51,441 nt of DNA from contig CAKSNY010000019.1 of the NCBI GenBank assembly GCA_934476455.1, positions 1-51,441 of the forward strand. Reading direction: 5' to 3'. Source of the stretch: an uncultured Clostridia bacterium. Lineage in GTDB: Bacteria > Bacillota > Clostridia > UMGS1883. Both the position numbers and the translations under genes were made by a program. Position 1 is the stretch's first letter, and every line of letters starts with the position of its first letter. The notes below the pieces were generated by a model. That model was not told where the DNA came from, ran no database searches, and worked only from the letters and a program-made list of their open reading frames with translations. Positions 41,491 to 49,132 of the stretch are shown here, one piece after another.

Positions 41491-42057
41491 ATGACAAAAA
41501 GTATAATGATTGTCGGCGTAGGCGGTCAAGGTACACTGCTTGCCAGCAGAATTTTGGGAAATACCGTTATTAACGAGGGCTATGACGTAAAGGTATCCGA
41601 GGTTCACGGAATGAGCCAGCGCGGCGGAAGCGTTGTTACCTATGTAAAATATGGTGATAAGGTTTACTCTCCCATTATAGGGAAGGGCGAGGCAGACGTA
41701 ATCCTGGCATTTGAAATGCTTGAGGCATACCGTGCAATGCCGTATCTTAAAAAGGGCGGAAAAATTATTGTAAATAACCACGAAATCAACCCTATGCCCG
41801 TTATAACCGGCGCCTGCGAATATCCCGAAAACATATTGGAAAAAATGAAAAAACAGGTAACCGTTATCGAGGCGGACGCTCTCTCACTTGCCGAAAAAGC
41901 CGGTAATTTTAAAGCTGTAAATGTTGTTTTGATAGGCGTTTTGGCACATTCAACCGACATACCGTATGAAAACTGGGTAAAAACAATAGAAGAAACCGTT
42001 CCCGAAAAATTTAAGGACGTTAATCTTAAAGCATTTGATTTTGGATATAATTTATAA
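41491..42057 (+). CDS. iorB: Indolepyruvate:ferredoxin oxidoreductase, beta subunit
   Basis: 188 residues, the gamma-type 2-oxoacid oxidoreductase domain. Motifs: MIVGVGGQGTLLASRILGN at the start and EVHGMSQRGGSVVTYVKYG. It completes the heterodimer with IorA. Located 3 bp after iorA and 13 bp before the PaaK gene, with GAGGACTGAG as ribosome site. Confidence 0.95.
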   Translation: MTKSIMIVGVGGQGTLLASRILGNTVINEGYDVKVSEVHGMSQRGGSVVTYVKYGDKVYSPIIGKGEADVILAFEMLEAYRAMPYLKKGGKIIVNNHEINPMPVITGACEYPENILEKMKKQVTVIEADALSLAEKAGNFKAVNVVLIGVLAHSTDIPYENWVKTIEETVPEKFKDVNLKAFDFGYNL

Positions 42058-42070
42058 GAGGTGAACTGTT

Positions 42071-43372
42071 ATGAAGATGTGGCAGCCTGAAATTGAGGCA
42101 ATGCCGCGCGAGGAGCTTAAAAAGCTTCAAAGCGAGCGGCTTGTAAAACAGGTAAAGCGTATGTATGAGCGCGTAGAGCTTTTCAGAAAAAGAATTGACG
42201 AGCTGAAGTTTTCGCCCGAAGATATAAAGGGCGTAGACGACCTTAAGCGCCTTCCGTTTTCCTATAAGCAGGATCTGCGCGACTATTATCCCTACGGGCT
42301 TTTTGCCGAGCCTATGGAAAATATTGTCCGCGTGCACGCATCAAGCGGCACAACGGGAAAAAAAATTGTTGTCGGCTACACACGAAACGACCTTGATATG
42401 TGGGCAAACGGCGTAGCCAGAATGTTTACCGCAATCGGGCTTGATAAAAGCGACTTTATCCAGGTTGCTTACGGCTATGGGCTTTTCACCGGCGGGCTTG
42501 GTGCGCACGACGGCGCACAGAAGCTCGGCGCAACCGTTATCCCCATCTCTGCCGGCAACACGCACAATCAGCTTCAAACAATGGTGGATTTCGGTTCTAC
42601 GTGCCTTTGCTGCACACCGTCTTATGCAATGTATCTCGGCGAAGCCGTAAACGAGGCAGGGCTTTCAGACAGGCTTAAGCTTAAAGCCGGCGTTTTCGGT
42701 GCCGAGCCGTGGACAGAGGATATGCGCCATACAATTGAAAAATCGCTTAACATAAAGGCGTACGATATATACGGACTGTCCGAAATTATGGGCCCCGGCG
42801 TTGCGTATGAATGCAGCGAGCAATCCGGGATGCACGTGTGCGAGGATATGTTTATTCCGGAAATAATAAACCCCGACACCGGCGAGGTATTGGATTACGG
42901 CGAAACGGGCGAGCTTGTATTTACCACAATCACAAAAGAGGGTTTCCCCCTTATCCGTTACAGAACGCGCGATATATGCTCGCTTATTCCCGAGCCGTGT
43001 AAATGCGGCAGAACGCATATACGAATGAGAAAGCCGCACGGAAGAAGCGATGATATGCTTATAATCCGCGGTGTAAACGTGTTCCCGTCGCAAATTGAGG
43101 AGGTACTTCTCAAGGTTAATGCAAATGTTACGCCAAACTATCAAATTATTGTTGACCGTGTGAATAACACAGATACCTTCGACATAAACGTTGAAATGAG
43201 CGAAACACTTTTCGGTGATGACGTCAGAACAATAGAATCCATTGAACGTAAAATCACATCCGACCTGAGAAGCGTTTTGGGCATAGGCGCAAAGGTTCAT
43301 CTTGTAAACCCGAAGTCCATTCAGCGCAGCGAAGGTAAAGCAAAAAGAGTTATAGATAAAAGAAAATTTTAA
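42071..43372 (+). CDS. paaK: Phenylacetate-CoA ligase
   Basis: 433 residues, the standard length. Converts phenylacetate (or hydroxyphenyl- or indoleacetate) to the CoA thioester with ATP. Motifs: RVHASSGTTGKKIVVGYT (ATP binding), YGYGLFTGGLGAHDGAQKLGA, YDIYGLSEIMGPGVA, GELVFTTITKEGFPLIRYRTRD and the C-terminal RGVNVFPSQIEEVL. Anaerobes often place paaK beside iorAB without any aerobic paa genes; here too none is seen. It supplies, or uses, the arylacetyl-CoA handled by IorAB. 13 bp after iorB with GAGGTGA. Confidence 0.95.
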   Translation: MKMWQPEIEAMPREELKKLQSERLVKQVKRMYERVELFRKRIDELKFSPEDIKGVDDLKRLPFSYKQDLRDYYPYGLFAEPMENIVRVHASSGTTGKKIVVGYTRNDLDMWANGVARMFTAIGLDKSDFIQVAYGYGLFTGGLGAHDGAQKLGATVIPISAGNTHNQLQTMVDFGSTCLCCTPSYAMYLGEAVNEAGLSDRLKLKAGVFGAEPWTEDMRHTIEKSLNIKAYDIYGLSEIMGPGVAYECSEQSGMHVCEDMFIPEIINPDTGEVLDYGETGELVFTTITKEGFPLIRYRTRDICSLIPEPCKCGRTHIRMRKPHGRSDDMLIIRGVNVFPSQIEEVLLKVNANVTPNYQIIVDRVNNTDTFDINVEMSETLFGDDVRTIESIERKITSDLRSVLGIGAKVHLVNPKSIQRSEGKAKRVIDKRKF

Positions 43373-43384
43373 GAGGTGACAGAT

Positions 43385-43816
43385 ATGTTTGTAAAGCAAT
43401 TGTCAATATTTGTTGAAAACAAACCCGGCAGGCTTATTGCCGTTATTGACGCTTTGGCAAAAAAGGGCATTGATATCAGCGCGCTTTCCATTGCGGATAC
43501 AACGGATTACGGCGTAGTAAGAATGATTGTAAACAATCCCGAGGCGGCAGTTTCGGCTCTTAACGAAATAGGCGTTTTTGTAAAGCTTACGGACGTAATC
43601 GCCGTTACCATAAAAGACTCGTGCGGGGGGCTCAGCGAATCGCTGCACACAATTACCGACGCCGGAATTGAAATTTTGTATATGTATGCGTTTGTCGGTA
43701 AAATATCCGGCAAGGCAATAATGGTTCTTAAGGCGGACGATATGAATCGTGCCGTTGACCTTTTCAAAAGCTCCGAAACAGAGGTATTGTCTGCAAAAGA
43801 TGTATACAGACTGTAA
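43385..43816 (+). CDS. Tandem ACT-domain protein
   Basis: 143 residues from ATG at 43385 (AGAGGTGA site; an in-frame GTG at 43376 lies within that site). Two ACT domains: the first starts VKQLSIFVENKPGRLIAVID with the typical glycine turn, the second starts around residue 70 (IAVTIKDSCGGLSESLHTI). No enzyme is attached. Stand-alone ACT pairs next to iorAB-paaK probably bind an amino acid, perhaps an aromatic one, and adjust an enzyme or regulator of the pathway. The end overlaps the amidohydrolase start by 17 bp. Confidence 0.85.
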   Translation: MFVKQLSIFVENKPGRLIAVIDALAKKGIDISALSIADTTDYGVVRMIVNNPEAAVSALNEIGVFVKLTDVIAVTIKDSCGGLSESLHTITDAGIEILYMYAFVGKISGKAIMVLKADDMNRAVDLFKSSETEVLSAKDVYRL

Positions 43817-44627
43817 AATAACAGACATCCACACGCATATTTTTCCCCCTAATATTGCCGAAAGCACAATAAACCTTTTAAAAGAGAACATTCTGCGCGA
43901 AAGCGGTGTCAGGGCAGAAACATATACAGACGCAACGGAGAGCGGGCTGCGCCTTTCTATGGAAAAAAGCGGCGTGGCGCTTTCCGTTGTGCTGCCCGTT
44001 TTAACAAACCCGAAAAGCTTTGATTCTGTCAATTCCTTTGCAAAAAAGCTAAATGACATTAGCAGCGGTATTATATCCTTTGCGGGCATTCATCCGCTTT
44101 CCGATGATATTTCCGGTTCCCTTGAAAAAATAAAAGAGATGGGCTTTAAGGGAATAAAGCTTCACCCGGAGTTTCAAAGCTTTTTTATAGATTCAAAGGA
44201 GGGTATCGCCGTTTTAAAAGAGGCAGAGCGCCTGGGGCTGTACACCGTAATTCACTGCGGAATAGACCTTGGTATGCCAAAGCCCGTGCATTGCGCGCCG
44301 AAAGCGCTTTCAAACGTTTTGTCCGAGGTTTCCGGGCGATTTATAATAGCGGCACATCTCGGCGGTTTGTTTATGTTTGACGATGTTTTAAAATACCTTG
44401 CGGGAACTGATATTATGCTTGATACGGCATATGTGTGCGGCAACGTTCCGCCCGATACAATTAAAGAAATAATAAAGGCGCACGGAAGCGAAAAGGTTCT
44501 TTTCGGGAGCGATTCTCCTTGGGGCAGCCAGTCTGTTTCGGTTGAATGTATAAAGTCGCTTAATCTGCCGAAAGCAGATTATGAAAATATAATGTATAGG
44601 AATGCCGCGCGCATCCTATCCCCTTAA
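43800..44627 (+). CDS. Amidohydrolase-family TIM-barrel protein
   Basis: 275 residues from ATG at 43800, inside the end of the ACT gene. Amidohydrolase_2 (ACMSD-like) motifs: ITDIHTHIFPP (metal HxH), AGIHPLSDD, FKGIKLHPEFQSF, TVIHCGIDLG, IAAHLGGLFMFD and LFGSDSPWGSQ (Asp). The family includes decarboxylases and hydrolases of aromatic acids. The last gene of the T-box operon, followed directly by a terminator. An earlier in-frame ATG at 43749 lies well within the ACT coding region and lacks a ribosome site. Substrate unknown; perhaps an aromatic acid or amide. Confidence 0.82.
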   Translation: MYTDCKITDIHTHIFPPNIAESTINLLKENILRESGVRAETYTDATESGLRLSMEKSGVALSVVLPVLTNPKSFDSVNSFAKKLNDISSGIISFAGIHPLSDDISGSLEKIKEMGFKGIKLHPEFQSFFIDSKEGIAVLKEAERLGLYTVIHCGIDLGMPKPVHCAPKALSNVLSEVSGRFIIAAHLGGLFMFDDVLKYLAGTDIMLDTAYVCGNVPPDTIKEIIKAHGSEKVLFGSDSPWGSQSVSVECIKSLNLPKADYENIMYRNAARILSP

Positions 44628-44632
44628 AGGAA

Positions 44633-44675
44633 GAGCTGTTTAAAAGGTTTACTTTTTAAACAGCTCCTTTTTTTG
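44633..44675 (+). terminator. Terminator of the T-box/ior operon
   Basis: GAGCTGTTTAAAA pairs with TTTTAAACAGCTC around a short loop, followed by nine Ts. Confidence 0.93.
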
Positions 44676-44749
44676 GGTTAAGGCACATTATTTACATAAA
44701 AGATTTTCACACCTTTTGCAGAATAAGTAAAGTAAGGAGTGTGATATAT

Positions 44750-45799
44750 ATGAATATCAAAAAAACGCTGTCCGCCGTGGCAGCACTTTGCCTCGCTTCC
44801 AATATATATGCCGAGGCAGCAAACTACACCGTAAAAAAGGGTGATACATACTGGCTTATCGCAAACAGATACGGTGTTTCTCTTTCGGATATTTTAAAGG
44901 CTAACAACGCTACGGAAAACAGCGTGCTTTATATCGGCGACGTTATAAAAATACCCGGAAGCGCAAGCGTCTATACGGCGCAAAAGGGCGACAGCTATTG
45001 GCTTATCGCAAATAAGTACGACGTATCCCTTTCAGACCTTTTAAAGGCTAACAACGCTACGGAAAGCAGCGTGCTTTATATCGGCGATGCGGTAAAAATA
45101 CCAAATTCAAAAACGGGTACAAGCACCCAAGGCAACTACATTACATACTCAACCTATACGGTGCAAAAAAACGACACGCTGTGGAATATTTCCATAAAAT
45201 GCGGCATACCGTTTGAAGAGCTTTTAAAGGCAAATTCTATGACGGAATCCAGCATAGTATACGAGGGAATGAAGCTTACATACCCGGTACATCACATAGC
45301 TGTAAAAAGCACCCCCTCCTCCAAATACGGTGAAAAGCTGGACTGGTTCAGCGAGGCGCAATACGTTCTTCCGATAAATGCCGATTTTACACTTATTGAT
45401 TTTGAAACAGGAAAAAGCTTTCGTGCACGGCGCACTGTTGGCAGCGGTCATGCCGACTGCGAGCCGCTTACAAAAGCCGACACCGCCGCAATGAAAGAAA
45501 TATGGGGCGGCTATTTTAACTGGAACAAGCGCAGTGTGCTTATCGTAACCGCCGACGGGCGAAAGCTTGCCGCAAGCGCTGCCGGTATGCTGCACGCAGG
45601 CAATGACGCTGCCCCCGGCGGAGCATATACCACCTGGCGCAGCGATTCGTACGGTGCGGGAACAAATTATGACTATGTAAAGGACAATGACGCGAACGGA
45701 CATTTTGACCTGTACTTTTATAATTCTATAGGTCACAGCTCCGGCACCGTGAATACCACACATCAGAATAATGTATTGAAAAGCGCGGGGCTTAAATAA
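44750..45799 (+). CDS. Secreted protein with three LysM domains
   Basis: 349 residues from ATG at 44750 (AAGGAG site; a GTG at 44741 is too close). Signal peptide about 1-23. Three LysM repeats bind peptidoglycan: about 27-70 (YTVKKGDTYWLIANRYGVSL), 76-120 (YTAQKGDSYWLIANKYDVSL) and 138-182 (YTVQKNDTLWNISIKCGIPF). The first two are nearly identical in DNA, a sign of recent duplication. The C-terminal 150 residues form a domain (LPINADFTLIDFETGKSFRA, then HADCEPLTKADTAAMKEIWG) known from Clostridial LysM proteins; it has conserved His/Asp/Cys residues but its function is not known to me. Likely cell-wall bound. Confidence 0.88.
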   Translation: MNIKKTLSAVAALCLASNIYAEAANYTVKKGDTYWLIANRYGVSLSDILKANNATENSVLYIGDVIKIPGSASVYTAQKGDSYWLIANKYDVSLSDLLKANNATESSVLYIGDAVKIPNSKTGTSTQGNYITYSTYTVQKNDTLWNISIKCGIPFEELLKANSMTESSIVYEGMKLTYPVHHIAVKSTPSSKYGEKLDWFSEAQYVLPINADFTLIDFETGKSFRARRTVGSGHADCEPLTKADTAAMKEIWGGYFNWNKRSVLIVTADGRKLAASAAGMLHAGNDAAPGGAYTTWRSDSYGAGTNYDYVKDNDANGHFDLYFYNSIGHSSGTVNTTHQNNVLKSAGLK

Positions 45800-45809
45800 C
45801 GTAAAAAAA

Positions 45810-45849
45810 GGCTGTAGCAAAACGTTTCCGTTTTACTACAGCCCTTTTT
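45810..45849. terminator. Bidirectional terminator between the LysM and GGGtGRT genes
   Basis: GGCTGTAGCAAAACG pairs with CGTTTTACTACAGCC, A-run before and T-run after. Serves both convergent genes. Confidence 0.9.
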
Positions 45850-45859
45850 TATGTTATTT

Positions 45860-46858
45860 TTATTTTGCTGCTTCTTCGATAGCAACTGCAACCGCAACTG
45901 TTGCACCAACCATCGGATTGTTGCCCATGCCGATTAAGCCCATCATTTCTACGTGAGCCGGAACAGAGGACGAACCTGCAAACTGTGCGTCAGAATGCAT
46001 TCTGCCCATTGTATCCGTCATACCGTAAGAAGCCGGACCTGCCGCCATATTATCGGGATGAAGTGTTCTTCCCGTACCGCCGCCGGAAGCAACCGAGAAA
46101 TATTTTTTACCTATTTCGTTGCACTCTTTCTTATATGTGCCTGCAACGGGATGCTGGAAACGCGTCGGATTTGTAGAGTTACCGGTAATGGAAACATCAA
46201 CCTTTTCCTTGTGCATAATTGCAACGCCTTCGCGAACATCGTCCGCACCGTAGCAGCGTACCTTTGCCTTTTCGCCGTCGGAATATGCGGTTTCGCTTAC
46301 AATTTCAAGCTTACCTGTCATATAGTCAAACTTTGTTTCAACAAAAGTAAAGCCGTTTATTCTCGAAATAATCTGTGCAGCGTCCTTTCCGAGACCGTTA
46401 AGAATAACCTGAAGAGGTTCTTTTCTTACCTTATTTGCGCTTTTCGCAATACCTATAGCGCCCTCTGCTGCCGCAAAGGATTCGTGACCTGCCAAAAATG
46501 CAAAGCACTTTGTATCCTCGCGAAGAAGCATCGCAGCCAAATTACCATGTCCCAAACCAACCTTACGGTCATCCGCAACAGAACCGGGAATACAGAAAGA
46601 CTGAAGCCCCTCGCCTATAGCCTCTGCCGCATCGGCAGCCTTTGTGCAGCCCTTCTTTATTGCAATTGCCGCACCTGTAATATATGCCCAGCATGCATTT
46701 TCAAAGCATATGGGCTGTACACCCTTTACAAGGTTATATACGTCAATACCTTTTTCATCGCAGATTTTTTTAGCTTCTTCAAGAGAGGTAATGCCGTACT
46801 TGTTAAGCGCTGCGTTTATCTGATCTATTCTTCTTTCGTAGCTTTCAAACAATGCCAT
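45860..46858 (-). CDS. GGGtGRT family protein
   Basis: 332 residues from ATG at 46858 (AGAGGGGGGGA site; an upstream extension to 46924 is not supported). The family is named for SGGGTGRTLHPDN, seen here near residue 260. Other conserved parts: GVQPICFENACWAYITGAAIAI, GLGHGNLAAMLLREDTKCFAFLAGHESFAAAEGAIG, NPTRFQHPVAGTYK and the glycine-rich C-terminus. No membrane segments. Biochemical role is unknown. It is nearly always next to a NifU-like scaffold gene, as here (16 bp), suggesting a joint task involving an iron-sulphur cluster or another metal centre. Confidence 0.88.
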   Translation of the reverse strand: MALFESYERRIDQINAALNKYGITSLEEAKKICDEKGIDVYNLVKGVQPICFENACWAYITGAAIAIKKGCTKAADAAEAIGEGLQSFCIPGSVADDRKVGLGHGNLAAMLLREDTKCFAFLAGHESFAAAEGAIGIAKSANKVRKEPLQVILNGLGKDAAQIISRINGFTFVETKFDYMTGKLEIVSETAYSDGEKAKVRCYGADDVREGVAIMHKEKVDVSITGNSTNPTRFQHPVAGTYKKECNEIGKKYFSVASGGGTGRTLHPDNMAAGPASYGMTDTMGRMHSDAQFAGSSSVPAHVEMMGLIGMGNNPMVGATVAVAVAIEEAAK

Positions 46859-46874
46859 TATAAATCCCCCCCTC

Positions 46875-47567
46875 TTATTCTTCACGCGGGTCGATAACCT
46901 TAACCGCGTCGTCAAATCTGCCATACTGCCCGGAAGCCTTTTTCATAGCTTCGTTTGCATCGTCACCTTTGCGGATAAATTCCATCATTTTTCCGAGGTG
47001 AACGAACTTATATCCAATGATAAGGTCGTCCTTATCAAGTGCAATTTTTGTTATGTAGCCTTCTGCAAGCTCAAGATAACGCGGCCCTTTCGCGCGTGTG
47101 CTGTAAAGGGTACCTACCTGGCTGCGAAGCCCTTTTCCCAAGTCCTCCAGACCTGCCCCGATAGGCAAGCCGCCCTCGGAAAATGCCGTCTGTGTTCTGC
47201 CGTATACTATCTGCAAAAACAGCTCTCTCATTGCTGTATTTATAGCGTCGCACACAAGGTCTGTGTTAAGCGCTTCAAGGATTGTTTTGCCGGGAAGTAT
47301 TTCCGACGCCATAGCCGCGGAATGTGTCATTCCGGAGCAGCCTATGGTTTCTACAAGAGCTTCCTCAATCACGCCGCCCTTTACATTAAGCGTAAGCTTA
47401 CAGGCACCCTGCTGCGGTGCACACCAGCCTATACCGTGTGTTAAACCGTAAATATCTGTAATCTGTTTTGAATTTGTCCATGTACCTTCCTGCGGAATAG
47501 GCGCCGGCTCATGCTTTACGCCCTTTGCAACAACGCACATGTTTTCAACTTCATGTGAATAGTTCAT
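46875..47567 (-). CDS. NifU/IscU-like iron-sulphur scaffold-type protein
   Basis: 230 residues, longer than IscU (about 130). The central part resembles the NifU N-terminal scaffold domain: KLTLNVKGGVIEEALVETIG, then CSGMTHSAAMASEILPGKT with a ligand-type cysteine and a further cysteine in GWCAPQQGACKL. No isc or suf genes are next to it; instead it forms a two-gene operon with the GGGtGRT gene. A promoter (47602-47630) and AAAGGAG ribosome site precede it. Scaffold function is by similarity only; the partner protein may be the client. Confidence 0.8.
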   Translation of the reverse strand: MNYSHEVENMCVVAKGVKHEPAPIPQEGTWTNSKQITDIYGLTHGIGWCAPQQGACKLTLNVKGGVIEEALVETIGCSGMTHSAAMASEILPGKTILEALNTDLVCDAINTAMRELFLQIVYGRTQTAFSEGGLPIGAGLEDLGKGLRSQVGTLYSTRAKGPRYLELAEGYITKIALDKDDLIIGYKFVHLGKMMEFIRKGDDANEAMKKASGQYGRFDDAVKVIDPREE

Positions 47568-47601
47568 ATACTACAAACTCCTTTCAACTTTGACTTCGTA
47601 T

Positions 47602-47630
47602 ATTTTATCATTATTTGAATATCTAATCAA
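47602..47630 (-). promoter_or_regulatory. Promoter of the NifU-like/GGGtGRT operon
   Basis: Minus-strand TTGATT (47630-47625), 17-bp spacer, TAAAAT (47607-47602), about 35 bp before the start. Confidence 0.65.
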
Positions 47631-47691
47631 GAGGAAAATGCAATTTTTTCGCATTTTTTGTAAAAGCCAAAGCCAGGCACGCACAAAAAAA

Positions 47692-47725
47692 GTGTGCTGC
47701 AAAAAAATTTCATTTTACAACACAC
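47692..47725 (-). terminator. Terminator after the TRIC channel gene
   Basis: GTGTGCTGCAAAA pairs (with G-U pairs) with TTTTACAACACAC around an AT-rich loop; T-run on the minus strand. Confidence 0.8.
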
Positions 47726-47761
47726 CTTTTGACTTTCAGCAAATAAACTTTTTGTATTTTT

Positions 47762-48385
47762 TCAGCTTCGCGGCAAATTCCACCTGTAATGCGCCGCGCA
47801 AAGCCTTATTGCCGCGATTGTTAAAAACCCGGCAAGCATACCTGCGCTTCTTCCCGGACTTTCCCACATGCAATTACACACCACAGCACCCAATATTGCA
47901 GCACAGGCGTATATATGCTTTACAAAAATATACGGTCTGTCACCGGCGAAAACGTCGCGCAGAACACCGCCGCCGACACCTGTAACAACGGCTACAAACA
48001 CCACAAGCAGCGGATTTTCAAAATATCCGGTGCTGCGCGCAACCTCTACCCCGCACACCGTAAATATTCCAAGCCCCGCCGAATCCGAAAGCAGCATTGT
48101 AAGCTCATACGCGCGCGGCACATGCTCAAAAAACGTGCGCACAATCGGCAAAAACACAATTACCGACGCGACAGCCGCCGCAATTATGTATATAGGGTTT
48201 ACAAGCGCTGTCGGTGGTGTAATTCCAAGCATAAGGTCGCGTATTATTCCGCCGCCCACAGCCGTGGTTACGCCGAGAATACAAACCCCGAAAATGTCCA
48301 TCTTTTTCTTAATTGCGGTTGCTGCGCCCGACACCGCAAACGAAACAGTGCCCAGCAGTTCGAGATATGTAATAAACAATTCCAA
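47762..48385 (-). CDS. TRIC-family (YadS/UPF0126) membrane channel
   Basis: 207 residues from TTG at 48385. Two repeats of three hydrophobic helices with the signature glycine turns TTAVGGGIIRDLMLG and VTGVGGGVLRDVFAG. Prokaryotic TRIC proteins are trimeric potassium-type cation channels; some members have also been linked to glycine transport. The open frame continues upstream but lacks hydrophobic character and overlaps the alarmone synthetase gene. 20 bp after that gene, so probably co-transcribed. Confidence 0.88.
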   Translation of the reverse strand: MELFITYLELLGTVSFAVSGAATAIKKKMDIFGVCILGVTTAVGGGIIRDLMLGITPPTALVNPIYIIAAAVASVIVFLPIVRTFFEHVPRAYELTMLLSDSAGLGIFTVCGVEVARSTGYFENPLLVVFVAVVTGVGGGVLRDVFAGDRPYIFVKHIYACAAILGAVVCNCMWESPGRSAGMLAGFLTIAAIRLCAAHYRWNLPRS

Positions 48386-48405
48386 AGAAAGCCCCCCGTT
48401 CGGAT

Positions 48406-49113
48406 TTATTTTACATCTGTTTCTCTTGCCCTGTCGGACTTTCTTTGCAGCATTTCCATTTTTTCGTCTATACCCGACGCAATATCGGCACATTCGCGCA
48501 GCTCACGCCGAAGCTCGTCGTAACATTCAAGCCCTTTTTTGTAGCATATTTTATGCTCCAAGCTCGCCCACCAGTCCATTGATATTGTGCGAAGCTGCAC
48601 CTCAACCTTCATAAGTTTCTTCTTGTCACGCAGAAATATGGGTATTTGTACTATCAAATGAAGGCTTCTGTAACCGTTGTCCTTTGGTGACTGAATATAG
48701 TCCTTTTTTTCGATAAGCGTTATATCGTCCTGCTTTAAAAAAGCCTCTGCAAGCATATATATATCCGTTATATACGAGCATATAACCCTTATCCCCGCAA
48801 TATCGTTTATATTCTCTTCTATATCCTCCACAGTAAGCGCAATATTTTTTCTGTTCAGCTTATCTATTATGCTTTCCGGACTTTTAAGGCGGCTTTTTAT
48901 GGTTTCTATGGGGTTTCTGTCGTATTCAAGCGACATCTCCTCGTTAAGCACGTTAAACTTTGTCTGTACCTCCATAATTGCGCATTTGTAGTAAGACATA
49001 AGTTTTTTATAGGGTGTTGAGTAATCGTTTAACCAGCGCTGCACATCCTTTTCCGACAATCGGCTTACCAATAGCTTTGATAACGCCTTTTTATTATATT
49101 CTGCCAAACTCAT
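48406..49113 (-). CDS. Small alarmone synthetase (RelA/SpoT synthetase domain)
   Basis: 235 residues from ATG at 49113 (GAGGAAGGT site). Makes (p)ppGpp from ATP and GDP/GTP. The synthetase core has NINDIAGIRVICSYITDIY, DYIQSPKDNGYRSLHLIV (G-loop-like region) and EVQLRTISMDWWASLEHKICYKK. No HD hydrolase, TGS or ACT domain is present, so it is of the RelQ/RelP class. It lies 19 bp after the ManA-ROK gene, which places an alarmone enzyme in a sugar-metabolism operon. Confidence 0.92.
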   Translation of the reverse strand: MSLAEYNKKALSKLLVSRLSEKDVQRWLNDYSTPYKKLMSYYKCAIMEVQTKFNVLNEEMSLEYDRNPIETIKSRLKSPESIIDKLNRKNIALTVEDIEENINDIAGIRVICSYITDIYMLAEAFLKQDDITLIEKKDYIQSPKDNGYRSLHLIVQIPIFLRDKKKLMKVEVQLRTISMDWWASLEHKICYKKGLECYDELRRELRECADIASGIDEKMEMLQRKSDRARETDVK

Positions 49114-49132
49114 TATTGTTACCTTCCTCTTT

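Noticed and set aside
45953..46897. 314-residue plus-strand open frame opposite the GGGtGRT gene
   Set aside because: Cys/Arg/Asn-rich translation typical of an antisense shadow of a conserved gene; no start signals.
48386..48493. Longer TRIC protein starting at 48493
   Set aside because: The added residues are charged, overlap the alarmone synthetase gene and do not belong to the family; TTG 48385 fits the family start.
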